Shown in pieces: positions 1-7,952 of a stretch of 26,292 bases of DNA (positions within the stretch are counted from its first letter, which is position 1; the number at the start of each line of letters is the position of its first letter). This stretch comes from CAZEQD01 sp964514305 (GTDB lineage: Bacteria > Acidobacteriota > Aminicenantia > Aminicenantales > Aminicenantaceae). A program made the translations under genes and the position numbers. The stretch covers positions 1-26,292 of the forward strand of contig CAZEQD010000028.1 in assembly GCA_964514305.1 (NCBI GenBank). Direction: 5' to 3'. Below the pieces are notes generated by a model. It saw only the letters and a list, made by a program, of their open reading frames with translations. It had not been told where the DNA came from and searched no databases.

Positions 1-476
1 ATATATTCATCCACCACCTTCCCCGATTTTCTATACTGAAGATAATAATATGAATTTCTATTAATGATTTTCTTTCTAATCCTTCCTTTGGAACGACGGA
101 TGCCAGCGGGGGTTTGGAAAAAGGCATTCTCTCCATATGCATGGGAAGAACCTATGGGTGCTATAACTACACTCTAGGAAGAAGCAGAAATAGACGGTCT
201 TTTCGTAGCCCTGAAACAAATCCTCCTCCTCATCTACTGTATTCAGTAATGAAGTGCTCAATCATTTTCTGAACACAAAAGCCTGGATCATTCTCGAGTC
301 AAATTTGCCCTAAAGGTGACAATGTGGTTTTTGAAGTGGTACTGGCTTCATCAAACAGGCTTGTTTAAGGATAGCAATGTGGAAGCTTAGAGAATCGGCA
401 ATTCATGATCTGCCTACCCCATAAAGGACATCTCGATAGCTACACTTTATATAACTAAAGCAAATATTCTTTATCT
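1..476. other. Intergenic left edge, no convincing gene
   Basis: I see no gene with family resemblance here. A plus-strand frame at 64-177 starts at an ATG and ends in TAG (37 codons). Its second half, about 25 residues beginning MPAGVWKK and ending AITTL, has a protein-like composition. It has no clear Shine-Dalgarno and I do not recognise it, so it may be the 3' end of a decayed gene or chance. The stretch downstream of 300 is AT-rich without evident structure. Confidence 0.4.
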
Positions 477-499
477 TTTTATTACTCTGAGTAATAAAA
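477..499. repeat. Perfect 23-bp AT-rich palindrome downstream of nifJ
   Basis: TTTTATTACTC at 477-487 is followed by one base and then its exact complement GAGTAATAAAA at 489-499. It lies about 40 bases past the nifJ stop, in the direction of transcription. It could fold as the terminating hairpin of the nifJ transcript. However, neither side carries a run of T outside the stem, so it is not a classic intrinsic terminator. A dyad binding site is the alternative. Confidence 0.5.
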
Positions 500-537
500 T
501 TCAGGAAAAAGCCTATTTTTATAACTACCAGTAAAAT

Positions 538-3500
538 TTACATGGAAGCTAATTTTTTATACATCTCGTACCTCTGTTTGGCTTCTTCGGCTGCTTGTTT
601 GAACAGCTGACGGGCAATTTGAGGATGCTGCTGGGCTAAAGTCCGGTAGCGAATCTCATTGTTAAGGAAAGTTTGATATTCCAGCTTCGGTTCTTTGGAA
701 TCCAAGATCAGAGGATTTTTTCCTTCTTTGGCTAGAAGTGGATTGTACCTGTAGAGAATCCAGTAGCCAGAATCCACAGCCAGTTTCTCCTCAGCTTGAG
801 TCTTTTTCATGTCAATACCATGGTTAATGCAGGGCGAATAAGCAATAATTAAAGAAGGTCCATCATAGGCTTCAGCTTCTAAGAAGGCTTTAAGACACTG
901 ATTGTAATTGGCCCCCATGGCTACAGCGGCCACATAAACGTAGCCATAATCCATAGCCATGCGGCCCAGATCTTTTTTCTTGGTTTTCTTACCAGCAGCC
1001 GCAAATTTAGCCACTGAGCCAGTGGGGGTAGCCTTAGAAGCCTGACCCCCCGTGTTGGAATAGACTTCTGTATCTAAAACCAAGAGATTTACATTCCTGT
1101 TAGAAGCAATGACATGATCAAGACCGCCATATCCAATATCATAAGCCCAGCCATCACCACCAATACACCAGATGCTTTTATCAACAATGTAATCCTGGAG
1201 CTCAATAATCTTTTGAATAATTGGTTTAGTCTTAATTGTTGATTGGCGTAGAGCCTCAGGCAGAGCCCTTTTGACCGCCTCAGCCGCCTTTTTAGCCTCA
1301 TCATCTACTGCTGTCCAGAGCTCTTTACTTCTCTGGAGAGCCTTAGTCAATTCAGGTATTGTTCCCAGCTTGAGAAGATTATCGATACTGGCCAGCAGCT
1401 GACGGCGGTTGGTATCCACGGCTAAGCGCATACCAAAGCCATATTCAGCATTGTCTTCAAATAAAGAGTTAGCCCAGGCTGGACCCTTGCCCTCTTTATT
1501 CTTTGTATAAGGCACTACCGGGAATGTTCCTCCCCAGATAGAAGAACAGCCTGTAGCGTTAGCAATAATCATGCGATCACCAAAGAGCTGGGTAGCCAAT
1601 TTTACATATGGTGTTTCACCGCAACCGGCACAGGCGCCGCTGAACTCCAGATAAGGCACAAGAAATTGACTGCCCTTGACAGTTTCCCTTTTAACTCCAT
1701 CTAAGACATTATCAGGAAGAGACTCAAAAAAGGCTACATTTTCTCTTTCCTCTTCATTACGCTCATCTTCAATGGGAATCATCTCCAGGGCCTTTTCTTT
1801 GGTAGGACAGACCTCAACACAATTGTAACAGCCAACACAATCATCTACATAAACTTGGAGTCTGTATTCGAGGTTCCTCTCATTTCGCGTTTTTGACTTG
1901 ACAGTAACAAAGCCTTTTGGAGCCTTCTTTAAATCTTGAGGCACAATCTGCTTGGGACGAATAGCTGCATGAGGGCAAACGAGAGAACATTGGTTGCATT
2001 GGATACAATTTTCCGGTATCCAGCGGGGAACTTCAGGAGCTACCCGCCGCTTCTCCAGCTTGGAGGTTCCAGTGGGGATATAGCCATCAAAAGGCATCCT
2101 GGAAACAGGAATTGAATCGCCTTTAAAACGTAAAGAAGGCTCAATTATAAACTTAGCAAAATCATCGGCTCCATCTGGAATGAACTTGATTTCAGGGGCT
2201 GACTTGGTAATTTTATCAGGAATAGGTACTTCTTCTAAGGCAGCAGCAGCTCTATCGACGGCAGCCCAGTTCATCTTTACAATATTCTCGCCTTTCTTTT
2301 CGAAAGTTTCCTTGATGGAATTCTTAATAAGTTTTAAGGCCTTATCTTCAGCCAGAACTCCGGCTATCTTAAAAAAGGCTGCCTGCATGACGGTGTTTAT
2401 TCTGGTACCGAGTCCTATCTCTTTAGCAATCTTTAGGGCATCTATATTGAAAACCTTAATTTTTTTGTCAATAATTGTCCTTTGCATGTCTTCAGTTAAA
2501 TTGTCAAAGACTTCATCGGCCTTCCAGGTTGAATTAAGGAGGAAAATCCCACCCTCCTTTATTCCTTCCAGAATGTCATAACGGCCTATATAAGAAGATT
2601 TATGGAGGGCAACAAAATCAACTTTATTAAGCAGATATTGTGATTGAATTTTCTCATGACCAAAGCGTAGATGGGAGATCGTCACTCCGCCTGATTTTTT
2701 AGAATCATACTGAAAATATCCCTGGACATACATATCTGTATTGTCACCGATTATTTTTATTGAGTTTTTACTAGCTCCCACCGTTCCATCAGATCCGTAT
2801 CCCCAGAATTTGCAGCGGATGACATTTTTTGGCTCAGCGTCAATCTCTTCTTTAATGGGCACTGAAGTCTCCATGACGTCATCCTCTATGCCCACTGTAA
2901 AATTATGAAAGCACTTGTCATCAAGATGATCATAGACAGCTTTAACCATGGATGGGGTAAATTCCTTGGAAGAAAGGCCGTAGCGCCCTCCAATAACTTT
3001 TATTCCTTTATCAGCAAGGGCCACAGCTACGTCCAAATACAAAGGTTCACCTAAGGAACCTGGTTCTTTCGTCCTATCCAGGACAGCAACTTTTTTAACC
3101 GTGGCTGGAATAACAGAGACAAGAGCTTTAGCTGAAAAGGGACGATAGAGTCTAACTTTAACCGCTCCTACCTTTTCTCCTCTTTTAACTAAATAATTTA
3201 CTGTTTCTTCAATGGTTTCAGTGGCACTGCCCATGGCCATTATTATCTTCTCCGCATCGGGGGCTCCCACATAGTCAAATAAATGATAGCGGCGGCCAAT
3301 TTTAGCTGCCAGCTTATCCATATATTCCTGAACAATTTGAGGAGTGGCTTCATAGAATTTATTGACAGTCTCTCTCCCCTGGAAATAGACATCAGGATTT
3401 TGAGCTCCAACCTTCATCTTGGGCTTTTCCGGATTCAAAGCTCGTCTCCGAAACTCCTCCACATATTTCATTTCTAACAGCTCAGCCATAGTTTCATAAG

Positions 3501-4059
3501 GAATAACTTCTACCTTTTGAATTTCGTGAGAAGTGCGGAAGGCATCAAAAAAGTTAAGAAAGGGTACTTTGGACTTGAGGGTAGCCAGGTGGGAAACAAC
3601 GGCCAAATCCATTGCTTCTTGAATTGAGCCGGCAGCCATTAGGGCAAAGCCTGTATTTCTGGCGGCCATAACATCAGAATGATCTCCAAAAATAGATAAA
3701 GATTGGCAGGCTAAAGAACGGGCCGAAACATGAAAGACTGTAGGCAGCATCTCCCCGGCAATTTTGTGCATGTTAGGCAGCATGAGCATTAAGCCCTGAG
3801 AGGCGGTAAATGTGGTGGTCAGGGCTCCGGCTGAAAGGCTGCCGTGGACAGCTCCAGAAGCTCCGCCTTCTGACTGCATTTCAACAACTTCTACCCTATG
3901 GCCAAAAATATTTTTTCTCTCCTGAGCAGCCCATTCATCGGCCAGCTCCCCCATGGGAGAAGATGGAGTGATGGGATAAATGGCCGCAACTTCACTGAAA
4001 GCATAAGCGACATGGGCGGCAGCAGTATTGCCGTCAATAGCTTTAAAAATCTTTTTCAT
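538..4059 (-). CDS. nifJ: Pyruvate:ferredoxin (flavodoxin) oxidoreductase
   Basis: This 1173-residue single-chain enzyme oxidises pyruvate with CoA to acetyl-CoA and CO2 and passes electrons to ferredoxin or flavodoxin in the cytoplasm. It is the central step of anaerobic pyruvate fermentation. The length matches one-chain PFORs. The N-terminal pyrimidine-binding domain has the QSEGGASGAVHG stretch near residue 63. Two ferredoxin-type clusters follow: CIQCNQC...CP from C685 and CVGCYNC...CP from C741. The CAGCGE motif contributes to the third cluster, and the thiamine diphosphate loop GGDGWAYD starts at G967, followed by SNTGGQ. The start ATG is preceded by a good GAGGAG Shine-Dalgarno. It lies 74 bases downstream of recR on the same strand, so read-through from the dnaX cluster is possible. 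No defects are visible. Confidence 0.97.
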   Translation of the reverse strand: MKKIFKAIDGNTAAAHVAYAFSEVAAIYPITPSSPMGELADEWAAQERKNIFGHRVEVVEMQSEGGASGAVHGSLSAGALTTTFTASQGLMLMLPNMHKIAGEMLPTVFHVSARSLACQSLSIFGDHSDVMAARNTGFALMAAGSIQEAMDLAVVSHLATLKSKVPFLNFFDAFRTSHEIQKVEVIPYETMAELLEMKYVEEFRRRALNPEKPKMKVGAQNPDVYFQGRETVNKFYEATPQIVQEYMDKLAAKIGRRYHLFDYVGAPDAEKIIMAMGSATETIEETVNYLVKRGEKVGAVKVRLYRPFSAKALVSVIPATVKKVAVLDRTKEPGSLGEPLYLDVAVALADKGIKVIGGRYGLSSKEFTPSMVKAVYDHLDDKCFHNFTVGIEDDVMETSVPIKEEIDAEPKNVIRCKFWGYGSDGTVGASKNSIKIIGDNTDMYVQGYFQYDSKKSGGVTISHLRFGHEKIQSQYLLNKVDFVALHKSSYIGRYDILEGIKEGGIFLLNSTWKADEVFDNLTEDMQRTIIDKKIKVFNIDALKIAKEIGLGTRINTVMQAAFFKIAGVLAEDKALKLIKNSIKETFEKKGENIVKMNWAAVDRAAAALEEVPIPDKITKSAPEIKFIPDGADDFAKFIIEPSLRFKGDSIPVSRMPFDGYIPTGTSKLEKRRVAPEVPRWIPENCIQCNQCSLVCPHAAIRPKQIVPQDLKKAPKGFVTVKSKTRNERNLEYRLQVYVDDCVGCYNCVEVCPTKEKALEMIPIEDERNEEERENVAFFESLPDNVLDGVKRETVKGSQFLVPYLEFSGACAGCGETPYVKLATQLFGDRMIIANATGCSSIWGGTFPVVPYTKNKEGKGPAWANSLFEDNAEYGFGMRLAVDTNRRQLLASIDNLLKLGTIPELTKALQRSKELWTAVDDEAKKAAEAVKRALPEALRQSTIKTKPIIQKIIELQDYIVDKSIWCIGGDGWAYDIGYGGLDHVIASNRNVNLLVLDTEVYSNTGGQASKATPTGSVAKFAAAGKKTKKKDLGRMAMDYGYVYVAAVAMGANYNQCLKAFLEAEAYDGPSLIIAYSPCINHGIDMKKTQAEEKLAVDSGYWILYRYNPLLAKEGKNPLILDSKEPKLEYQTFLNNEIRYRTLAQQHPQIARQLFKQAAEEAKQRYEMYKKLASM

Positions 4060-4133
4060 CTCTCATCTCCTCTATTCATCTAATATTTCATTTCTTATCA
4101 TTTTTAAATTAAAATTTAACCCAGATTCTTGGC

Positions 4134-4739
4134 TTATTCCCTAAATTCAGTCCTTCCTTCTAATGCTTTTTTAATAGTGACTTGATCGGCATAATCCATT
4201 TCCGAGCCTACAGGTAGGCCCATGGCCAATCGAGTCAGCTTGAGCGGAAAGCCTTTTAAAACTTTAGCCAGATAAATGGCCGTGGCCTCTCCTTCTACAG
4301 TAGGATTGGTAGCAATTATTATTTCTTTAAAATGACCTTTTTTTACTCTTTCTATTAGTTTGTCAATTTTAAGTTCATCAGGCCCTCTTCCTTTTAAAGG
4401 AGCCAGTGTTCCCAATAGGACATGGTATCTTCCCTTGTAGATACCGGTCTTTTCAATTGAGGAAATATTATAGGGCTCTTCGACCACACATAAGGTATCA
4501 TCATCCCGATTTTTATCGCTGCAAAAAACACAGGGATCAATATCAGTCAAGCCATTGCACACAGAACAGTAAAATATGTTTTTTTTAGCTTTGAGTATAG
4601 CTTCAGCCAACCTTTCAGCCTCATCTAAAGGAAGACCTATGATATAAAAAGCAATTCTCTGGGCAGTTTTAGCCCCGATGCTGGGGATTTTTTTTAATTC
4701 TTCAATTAAAACTTCTAAGGTGTGTTCTTGATTTTTCAT
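4134..4739 (-). CDS. recR: Recombination mediator protein RecR
   Basis: RecR works with RecO/RecF to load RecA on gapped single-stranded DNA. The 201-residue length is standard. A helix-hairpin-helix sits near residues 17-35 (KIPSIGAKTAQRIAFY). A four-cysteine zinc finger is formed by C58, C61, C70 and C73. The Toprim domain begins around residue 82 (LCVVEEP). Its ATG overlaps the last base of the ybaB stop codon (TAATG arrangement), and no separate Shine-Dalgarno is obvious, so translation is probably coupled to ybaB. The order dnaX-ybaB-recR is conserved across many bacteria and supports all three assignments. Confidence 0.97.
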   Translation of the reverse strand: MKNQEHTLEVLIEELKKIPSIGAKTAQRIAFYIIGLPLDEAERLAEAILKAKKNIFYCSVCNGLTDIDPCVFCSDKNRDDDTLCVVEEPYNISSIEKTGIYKGRYHVLLGTLAPLKGRGPDELKIDKLIERVKKGHFKEIIIATNPTVEGEATAIYLAKVLKGFPLKLTRLAMGLPVGSEMDYADQVTIKKALEGRTEFRE

Positions 4740-5050
4740 TAGAATAGTCCGGGAATTTTAAATCCAGGTCCGAGAGCTGCAAATTTCTCAGAAATCTTTT
4801 CATCCACTTTGGTCACCGCATCATTAAAGGCAGCAATTATCAAATCCTGGAGCATTTCAACATCGTCTTTATTGACTACTTCTGGTTCAATGCTGATTTT
4901 GAGTAAATTTTTGTTGCCATCCAAGGTAACCGAAACCATGCCGCCACCACTGGAGCCTTCGACCCTCATGGCCGCCAGCTCTTTTTGCATTTTCTCCTGC
5001 ATTTCTTTAGCAGTTTTAAGCATTTTCTGCAAATTAGGCATTCCTTTCAT
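4739..5050 (-). CDS. ybaB: YbaB/EbfC family nucleoid-associated protein
   Basis: This is a small DNA-binding protein of 103 residues, the usual family length. An N-terminal amphipathic helix (MPNLQKMLKTAKEMQEKMQK) precedes the strand region, which ends in a typical GLF. Family members form dimers that bind duplex DNA and influence nucleoid structure. The gene sits between dnaX (28-base gap) and recR (1-base overlap), the textbook cluster. The Shine-Dalgarno AGGAGAG lies about five bases before the ATG and decides the start. Confidence 0.95.
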   Translation of the reverse strand: MKGMPNLQKMLKTAKEMQEKMQKELAAMRVEGSSGGGMVSVTLDGNKNLLKISIEPEVVNKDDVEMLQDLIIAAFNDAVTKVDEKISEKFAALGPGFKIPGLF

Positions 5051-5078
5051 TTTTTCTCTCCTAAGATAAGGACGGTAT

Positions 5079-6437
5079 TCATTCCCTATCTTTTGTTCTT
5101 TTTATGGCTTCGATGGAAAGGACTTGAGCTTTGAATTTGTCCATAAAATAGCGGACAGTAGGGTCCTTCAAAGCCTTCTCCATTTCTCTTTCTCTTTTTA
5201 TTTTGGTTTCTATCTCAGCTAAAGGCATCTGATTGGATTGGTCTTGGTTGGCAGGGGGTATCTCTTCATTGACTACAGGAGAAACAGGCTTTTCTACCTT
5301 TTTTTTCATCTGCTCCAGTTCCTTGAGTATATCCTGAAGAGGAGTGACCTTCTTAAAATGACAGAGCTTAACCAACAGCACTTCCAAGTAAAATCGAGGG
5401 TAAGAAGAAATCCTCAAACCCTGTTCTCCCTGTTGCAGAACCACTAGATAGCGAAGAATTTCTTCGGCTGAGGTCCGGCTGGCTTCTTCCTTTAATTTTC
5501 TCAATTCTTCATCTTGAAAAGGAAGGAGTTCTTGGGGCTTTTCAACTGATTTTACCACCAGTAAATTCCTAAAATGCTGGATAAGTTCTTTATAAAAAAC
5601 TCGAAGATCATAGCCATTATCTATAATTTTCTCAACCAGCGGAAAAACAGCTTCTGGCTTTTCTTCAAAAATAGCTGTTGAGCACTGAAAGAGGATATCT
5701 CGACTGATAACTCCTAAAATTTCTTTTAAATCTTCATCTCTAATATTCTCTCCAGAAAAAGCTACCGCTTGATCAAGTAGACTCTGAGCATCCCGCAGGC
5801 TGCCATCGGCCCCCTCGGCAATCAGGTTCAGGCCATAGGAAGAAATAGTAATCTTTTCTTTTTGAGTAATATCCAACAGGTGGTTAATAATTTCCTTCTG
5901 AGAGATTTTTTTAAACTCAAAATGCTGACAGCGGGAGACAATGGTGGCAGGAACCTTATGAAACTCGGTAGTGGCGAAAATAAAGATAGTATGGGTGGGC
6001 GGCTCCTCCAAAGTTTTTAATAAGGCATTAAAAGCTTCTCGAGTCAGCATGTGAACTTCATCAATAATAATAATTTTATAACGGCTGTGAATAGGTTTAT
6101 ATTTGACACCCTCGCGCAGTGACCTAACCTCATCTATCCCTCTATTAGAAGCACCATCAATTTCTAAAACATCAACCGAGCGGTCTTCATTGATAGCTCG
6201 ACAATACTCACATTTGTTACAAGGAGTGGGAGTAGGCCCGTGCTGACAGTTAAGAGCTTTAGCCAGGATGCGGGCAGCAGTAGTTTTGCCAACTCCTCTC
6301 ATGCCAGAAAAAATATAAGCCTGGGCAACCCTATCGTTGCGGATAGCATTTTGGAGAGTCTGGACGACAGCTTTCTGCCCTATCATTTCCTCAAATGTTT
6401 TAGGCCTGTACTTACGAGCGTAGATTAAATAGGTCAT
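5079..6437 (-). CDS. dnaX: DNA polymerase III subunit gamma/tau
   Basis: This is the clamp-loader ATPase that loads the sliding clamp at replication forks. The 452-residue full frame is short for tau and close to E. coli gamma (431). Walker A is GMRGVGKT (residues 45-52). Zinc ligands are C64, C73, C76 and C79. Walker B is IIIIDEVHM (122-130), and the SRC sensor holds R169. Domain III ends around residue 361. After that comes a charged linker and a short tail (from 420, with DPTVRYFMDKF) rather than the long tau domains of E. coli. An A8 run encoding K378-K380 contains the in-frame heptamer A-AAA-AAG (separate entry), so a shorter gamma-like product of about 390 residues is possible. It is the first gene of the dnaX-ybaB-recR cluster. 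There is no strong Shine-Dalgarno. Confidence 0.96.
   Translation of the reverse strand: MTYLIYARKYRPKTFEEMIGQKAVVQTLQNAIRNDRVAQAYIFSGMRGVGKTTAARILAKALNCQHGPTPTPCNKCEYCRAINEDRSVDVLEIDGASNRGIDEVRSLREGVKYKPIHSRYKIIIIDEVHMLTREAFNALLKTLEEPPTHTIFIFATTEFHKVPATIVSRCQHFEFKKISQKEIINHLLDITQKEKITISSYGLNLIAEGADGSLRDAQSLLDQAVAFSGENIRDEDLKEILGVISRDILFQCSTAIFEEKPEAVFPLVEKIIDNGYDLRVFYKELIQHFRNLLVVKSVEKPQELLPFQDEELRKLKEEASRTSAEEILRYLVVLQQGEQGLRISSYPRFYLEVLLVKLCHFKKVTPLQDILKELEQMKKKVEKPVSPVVNEEIPPANQDQSNQMPLAEIETKIKREREMEKALKDPTVRYFMDKFKAQVLSIEAIKRTKDRE
5298..5304 (-). promoter_or_regulatory. Candidate -1 ribosomal frameshift site in dnaX
   Basis: The coding strand reads ATG AAA AAA AAG GTA, containing A-AAA-AAG in the zero frame, the same heptamer and phase used by E. 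coli dnaX. A GGAG lies 8 bases upstream, similar to the stimulatory internal Shine-Dalgarno of E. coli. After a -1 slip the frame adds about ten residues (GRKACFSCSQ) and stops at TGA (5268-5266), giving about 390 residues that end just after domain III. A +1 slip stops at once at TAG. Only a weak 5-bp downstream stem (AGAAA/TTTCT) is visible. Slippage itself is inference. Confidence 0.5.
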
Positions 6438-6485
6438 TGCATTCGATATGAATTAATGGCTAGGAAATTTAATTCCTTTTTAAAT

Positions 6486-6516
6486 ATTATATTAGCACAT
6501 TTTCTCCAGATTGCAA
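6486..6516 (-). promoter_or_regulatory. Candidate sigma70-type promoter for the dnaX cluster
   Basis: On the minus strand TTGCAA (6516-6511) serves as a -35. It is followed either by TAATAT (6494-6489, spacer 16) or by the overlapping TATAAT (6491-6486, spacer 19). The elements lie 50-80 bases before the dnaX start, in the divergent gap between dnaX and the EamA gene. The match is reasonable, but the local AT richness makes chance matches likely. Confidence 0.4.
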
Positions 6517-6644
6517 AAAATAATTTCATTCTGATAAGCATCTCCATAGCCGTGATAGTTAATGTGGAATCACTAAAAGATGGGAAAACTCCAGCCCCTT
6601 TTTTTAGATTGATAAACGACAATCGTTGTTGTAAGGTTTAAACC

Positions 6645-7526
6645 ATGAAGTTTGAGCACAGCCTGGTTGAAATACATGGAGCTGTTCTTCTTTTTGGCCT
6701 TGCTGGATTATTCGGCAAATGGCTTTCCTTCTCGCCTGTAATTATTGTTCTGGGCCGGGTTTTTTTTGCCAGTCTCGCTCTGGCTTTAGTTCTCTATTTA
6801 TCAGGCCAGAGCTTAAATATTAAACCCTCAAAAAACTATTTTTTTCTTTTTCTCCTTGGTGCTTTGTTGGCTGTCCACTGGATATCCTTCTTCCATTCTA
6901 TTCAGGTCTCCACCGTAGCTATTGGACTTCTTTCTTTTGCCTCTTATCCGGTTTTCACAGCTTTTTTAGAACCTCTCTTTTTTAAGGAAAAATTGATTAA
7001 GCTGAATATCATCTATGCTTTTCTCTGCCTGGTCGGTATTTTTCTTATTGTTCCCAGTTTCAAGCTGGAAAACACAGTCTCCAGGGGAGTTTTATGGGGA
7101 ATTTTCTCTGGAATTACTTTTGCCGTACTGACCATCCTTAACCGAAAGTTTTCTCAACTTTATTCAAGCCTGGCTATTGCCTTTTATCAAGATCTGGCTG
7201 CCACCCTGTTTCTGCTTCCTTTTATCTTTTTAATAGAATATAGTCTGACTTCTAAAGACATCATTCTTCTGGCTCTTCTTGGTATTTTCTGTACGGCTGC
7301 TGCTCACAGCCTGTTTATAAAAGGCATGAGAAGGGTAAGAGCCCAAACAGCCAGTATCATTCATTCTCTCGAACCTTTTTATGGGATTATCTTGGCCTTT
7401 TTTTTCCTTCATGAAACGCCTTCTCTACGGACAATTGGAGGAGGATTGTTGGTGGTTACAGCTGCCCTAGCTGCTAGTCTGAGTTCTAGCTCAGATCAGC
7501 CAAAATTTAGAACTCACAAGAGGTGA
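6645..7526 (+). CDS. EamA/DMT-family membrane transporter
   Basis: This 293-residue, very hydrophobic protein has about ten membrane segments in two EamA repeats, the usual layout for drug/metabolite-superfamily exporters. The first repeat ends with YPVFTAFLEPLFFKEKL (near residues 102-118). The second has the matching SLEPFYGIILAFFFLHETPS signature near 240-260. Substrates in this family include amino acids, nucleotides and drugs, and nothing in the sequence narrows the choice. It is transcribed divergently from dnaX and is followed after three bases by the thioesterase gene, so the two form a probable operon. The Shine-Dalgarno is weak (AAGG). The C-terminus is Ser- and Lys-rich and cytoplasmic. 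Confidence 0.9.
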   Translation: MKFEHSLVEIHGAVLLFGLAGLFGKWLSFSPVIIVLGRVFFASLALALVLYLSGQSLNIKPSKNYFFLFLLGALLAVHWISFFHSIQVSTVAIGLLSFASYPVFTAFLEPLFFKEKLIKLNIIYAFLCLVGIFLIVPSFKLENTVSRGVLWGIFSGITFAVLTILNRKFSQLYSSLAIAFYQDLAATLFLLPFIFLIEYSLTSKDIILLALLGIFCTAAAHSLFIKGMRRVRAQTASIIHSLEPFYGIILAFFFLHETPSLRTIGGGLLVVTAALAASLSSSSDQPKFRTHKR

Positions 7527-7529
7527 AAA

Positions 7530-7937
7530 ATGTCAGCCAAGTTTGAAACAGAACTTATAGTCCGTCCCAGCGAGATTGATATTAACCGCCATGTCCATCA
7601 ATCAGTCTATCTTGATTACGTACTTTTTGCCCGCTATGACCAGATGAGAAGATGTTACAAAATGCCTATGGAAGAGTTTTTCAAAAGGGGCTATTCCTGG
7701 GCTACCAAATCTACTTATGTTGAATTTAAAAGTCCAATTTTCTTAGGAGAAACAGTCATCGTCAGGACCTGGGTAGAAGAAATAAGAAAAAAGAGTGTTA
7801 AAATTGGCTTTCAAATTATCAAGAAAAAGAGCGAAGAAATAGCGGCCGAAGGTAAGGCCGTATATGTCCTAATCAGTCTCCGAAGTGGAAAGCCTGAGCT
7901 AATACCTGAGGGTATAAGAAAGAAATATTCAATTTAG
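7530..7937 (+). CDS. Hot-dog fold acyl-CoA/acyl-ACP thioesterase family protein
   Basis: This 135-residue protein has the single hot-dog domain of YbgC/4-hydroxybenzoyl-CoA thioesterase-type enzymes, which hydrolyse acyl-thioesters in the cytoplasm. The N-terminal signature RPSEIDINRHVHQSVYLDY places the conserved acidic residue at D17, followed by the HV(N/H) segment at 21-23. The middle strand KSPIFLGETVIVRTWV is typical. The substrate cannot be told from sequence, and the E-I-D-I-N form resembles fatty-acyl thioesterases as much as aromatic ones. The ATG follows the transporter stop by three bases, with AGAGGTG as Shine-Dalgarno inside the upstream gene. It converges on the next gene with only 15 bases between the stops. 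Confidence 0.85.
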   Translation: MSAKFETELIVRPSEIDINRHVHQSVYLDYVLFARYDQMRRCYKMPMEEFFKRGYSWATKSTYVEFKSPIFLGETVIVRTWVEEIRKKSVKIGFQIIKKKSEEIAAEGKAVYVLISLRSGKPELIPEGIRKKYSI

Positions 7938-7952
7938 CTTTTTATTTTTATC

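Noticed and set aside
76..261. 61-codon minus-strand frame with TTG start at the left edge
   Set aside because: Low-complexity Phe/Cys/Arg composition, no ribosome site and no recognisable motif.
2180..2581. 133-codon plus-strand frame inside nifJ
   Set aside because: It is antisense to conserved PFOR sequence. Its hydrophobic look comes from the complement of Lys/Glu-rich codons.
6438..6644. Possible SRP RNA or other small RNA upstream of dnaX
   Set aside because: The gap lacks the GC-rich SRP Alu/domain IV signature and I found no stable hairpin. Only a promoter candidate is supported.
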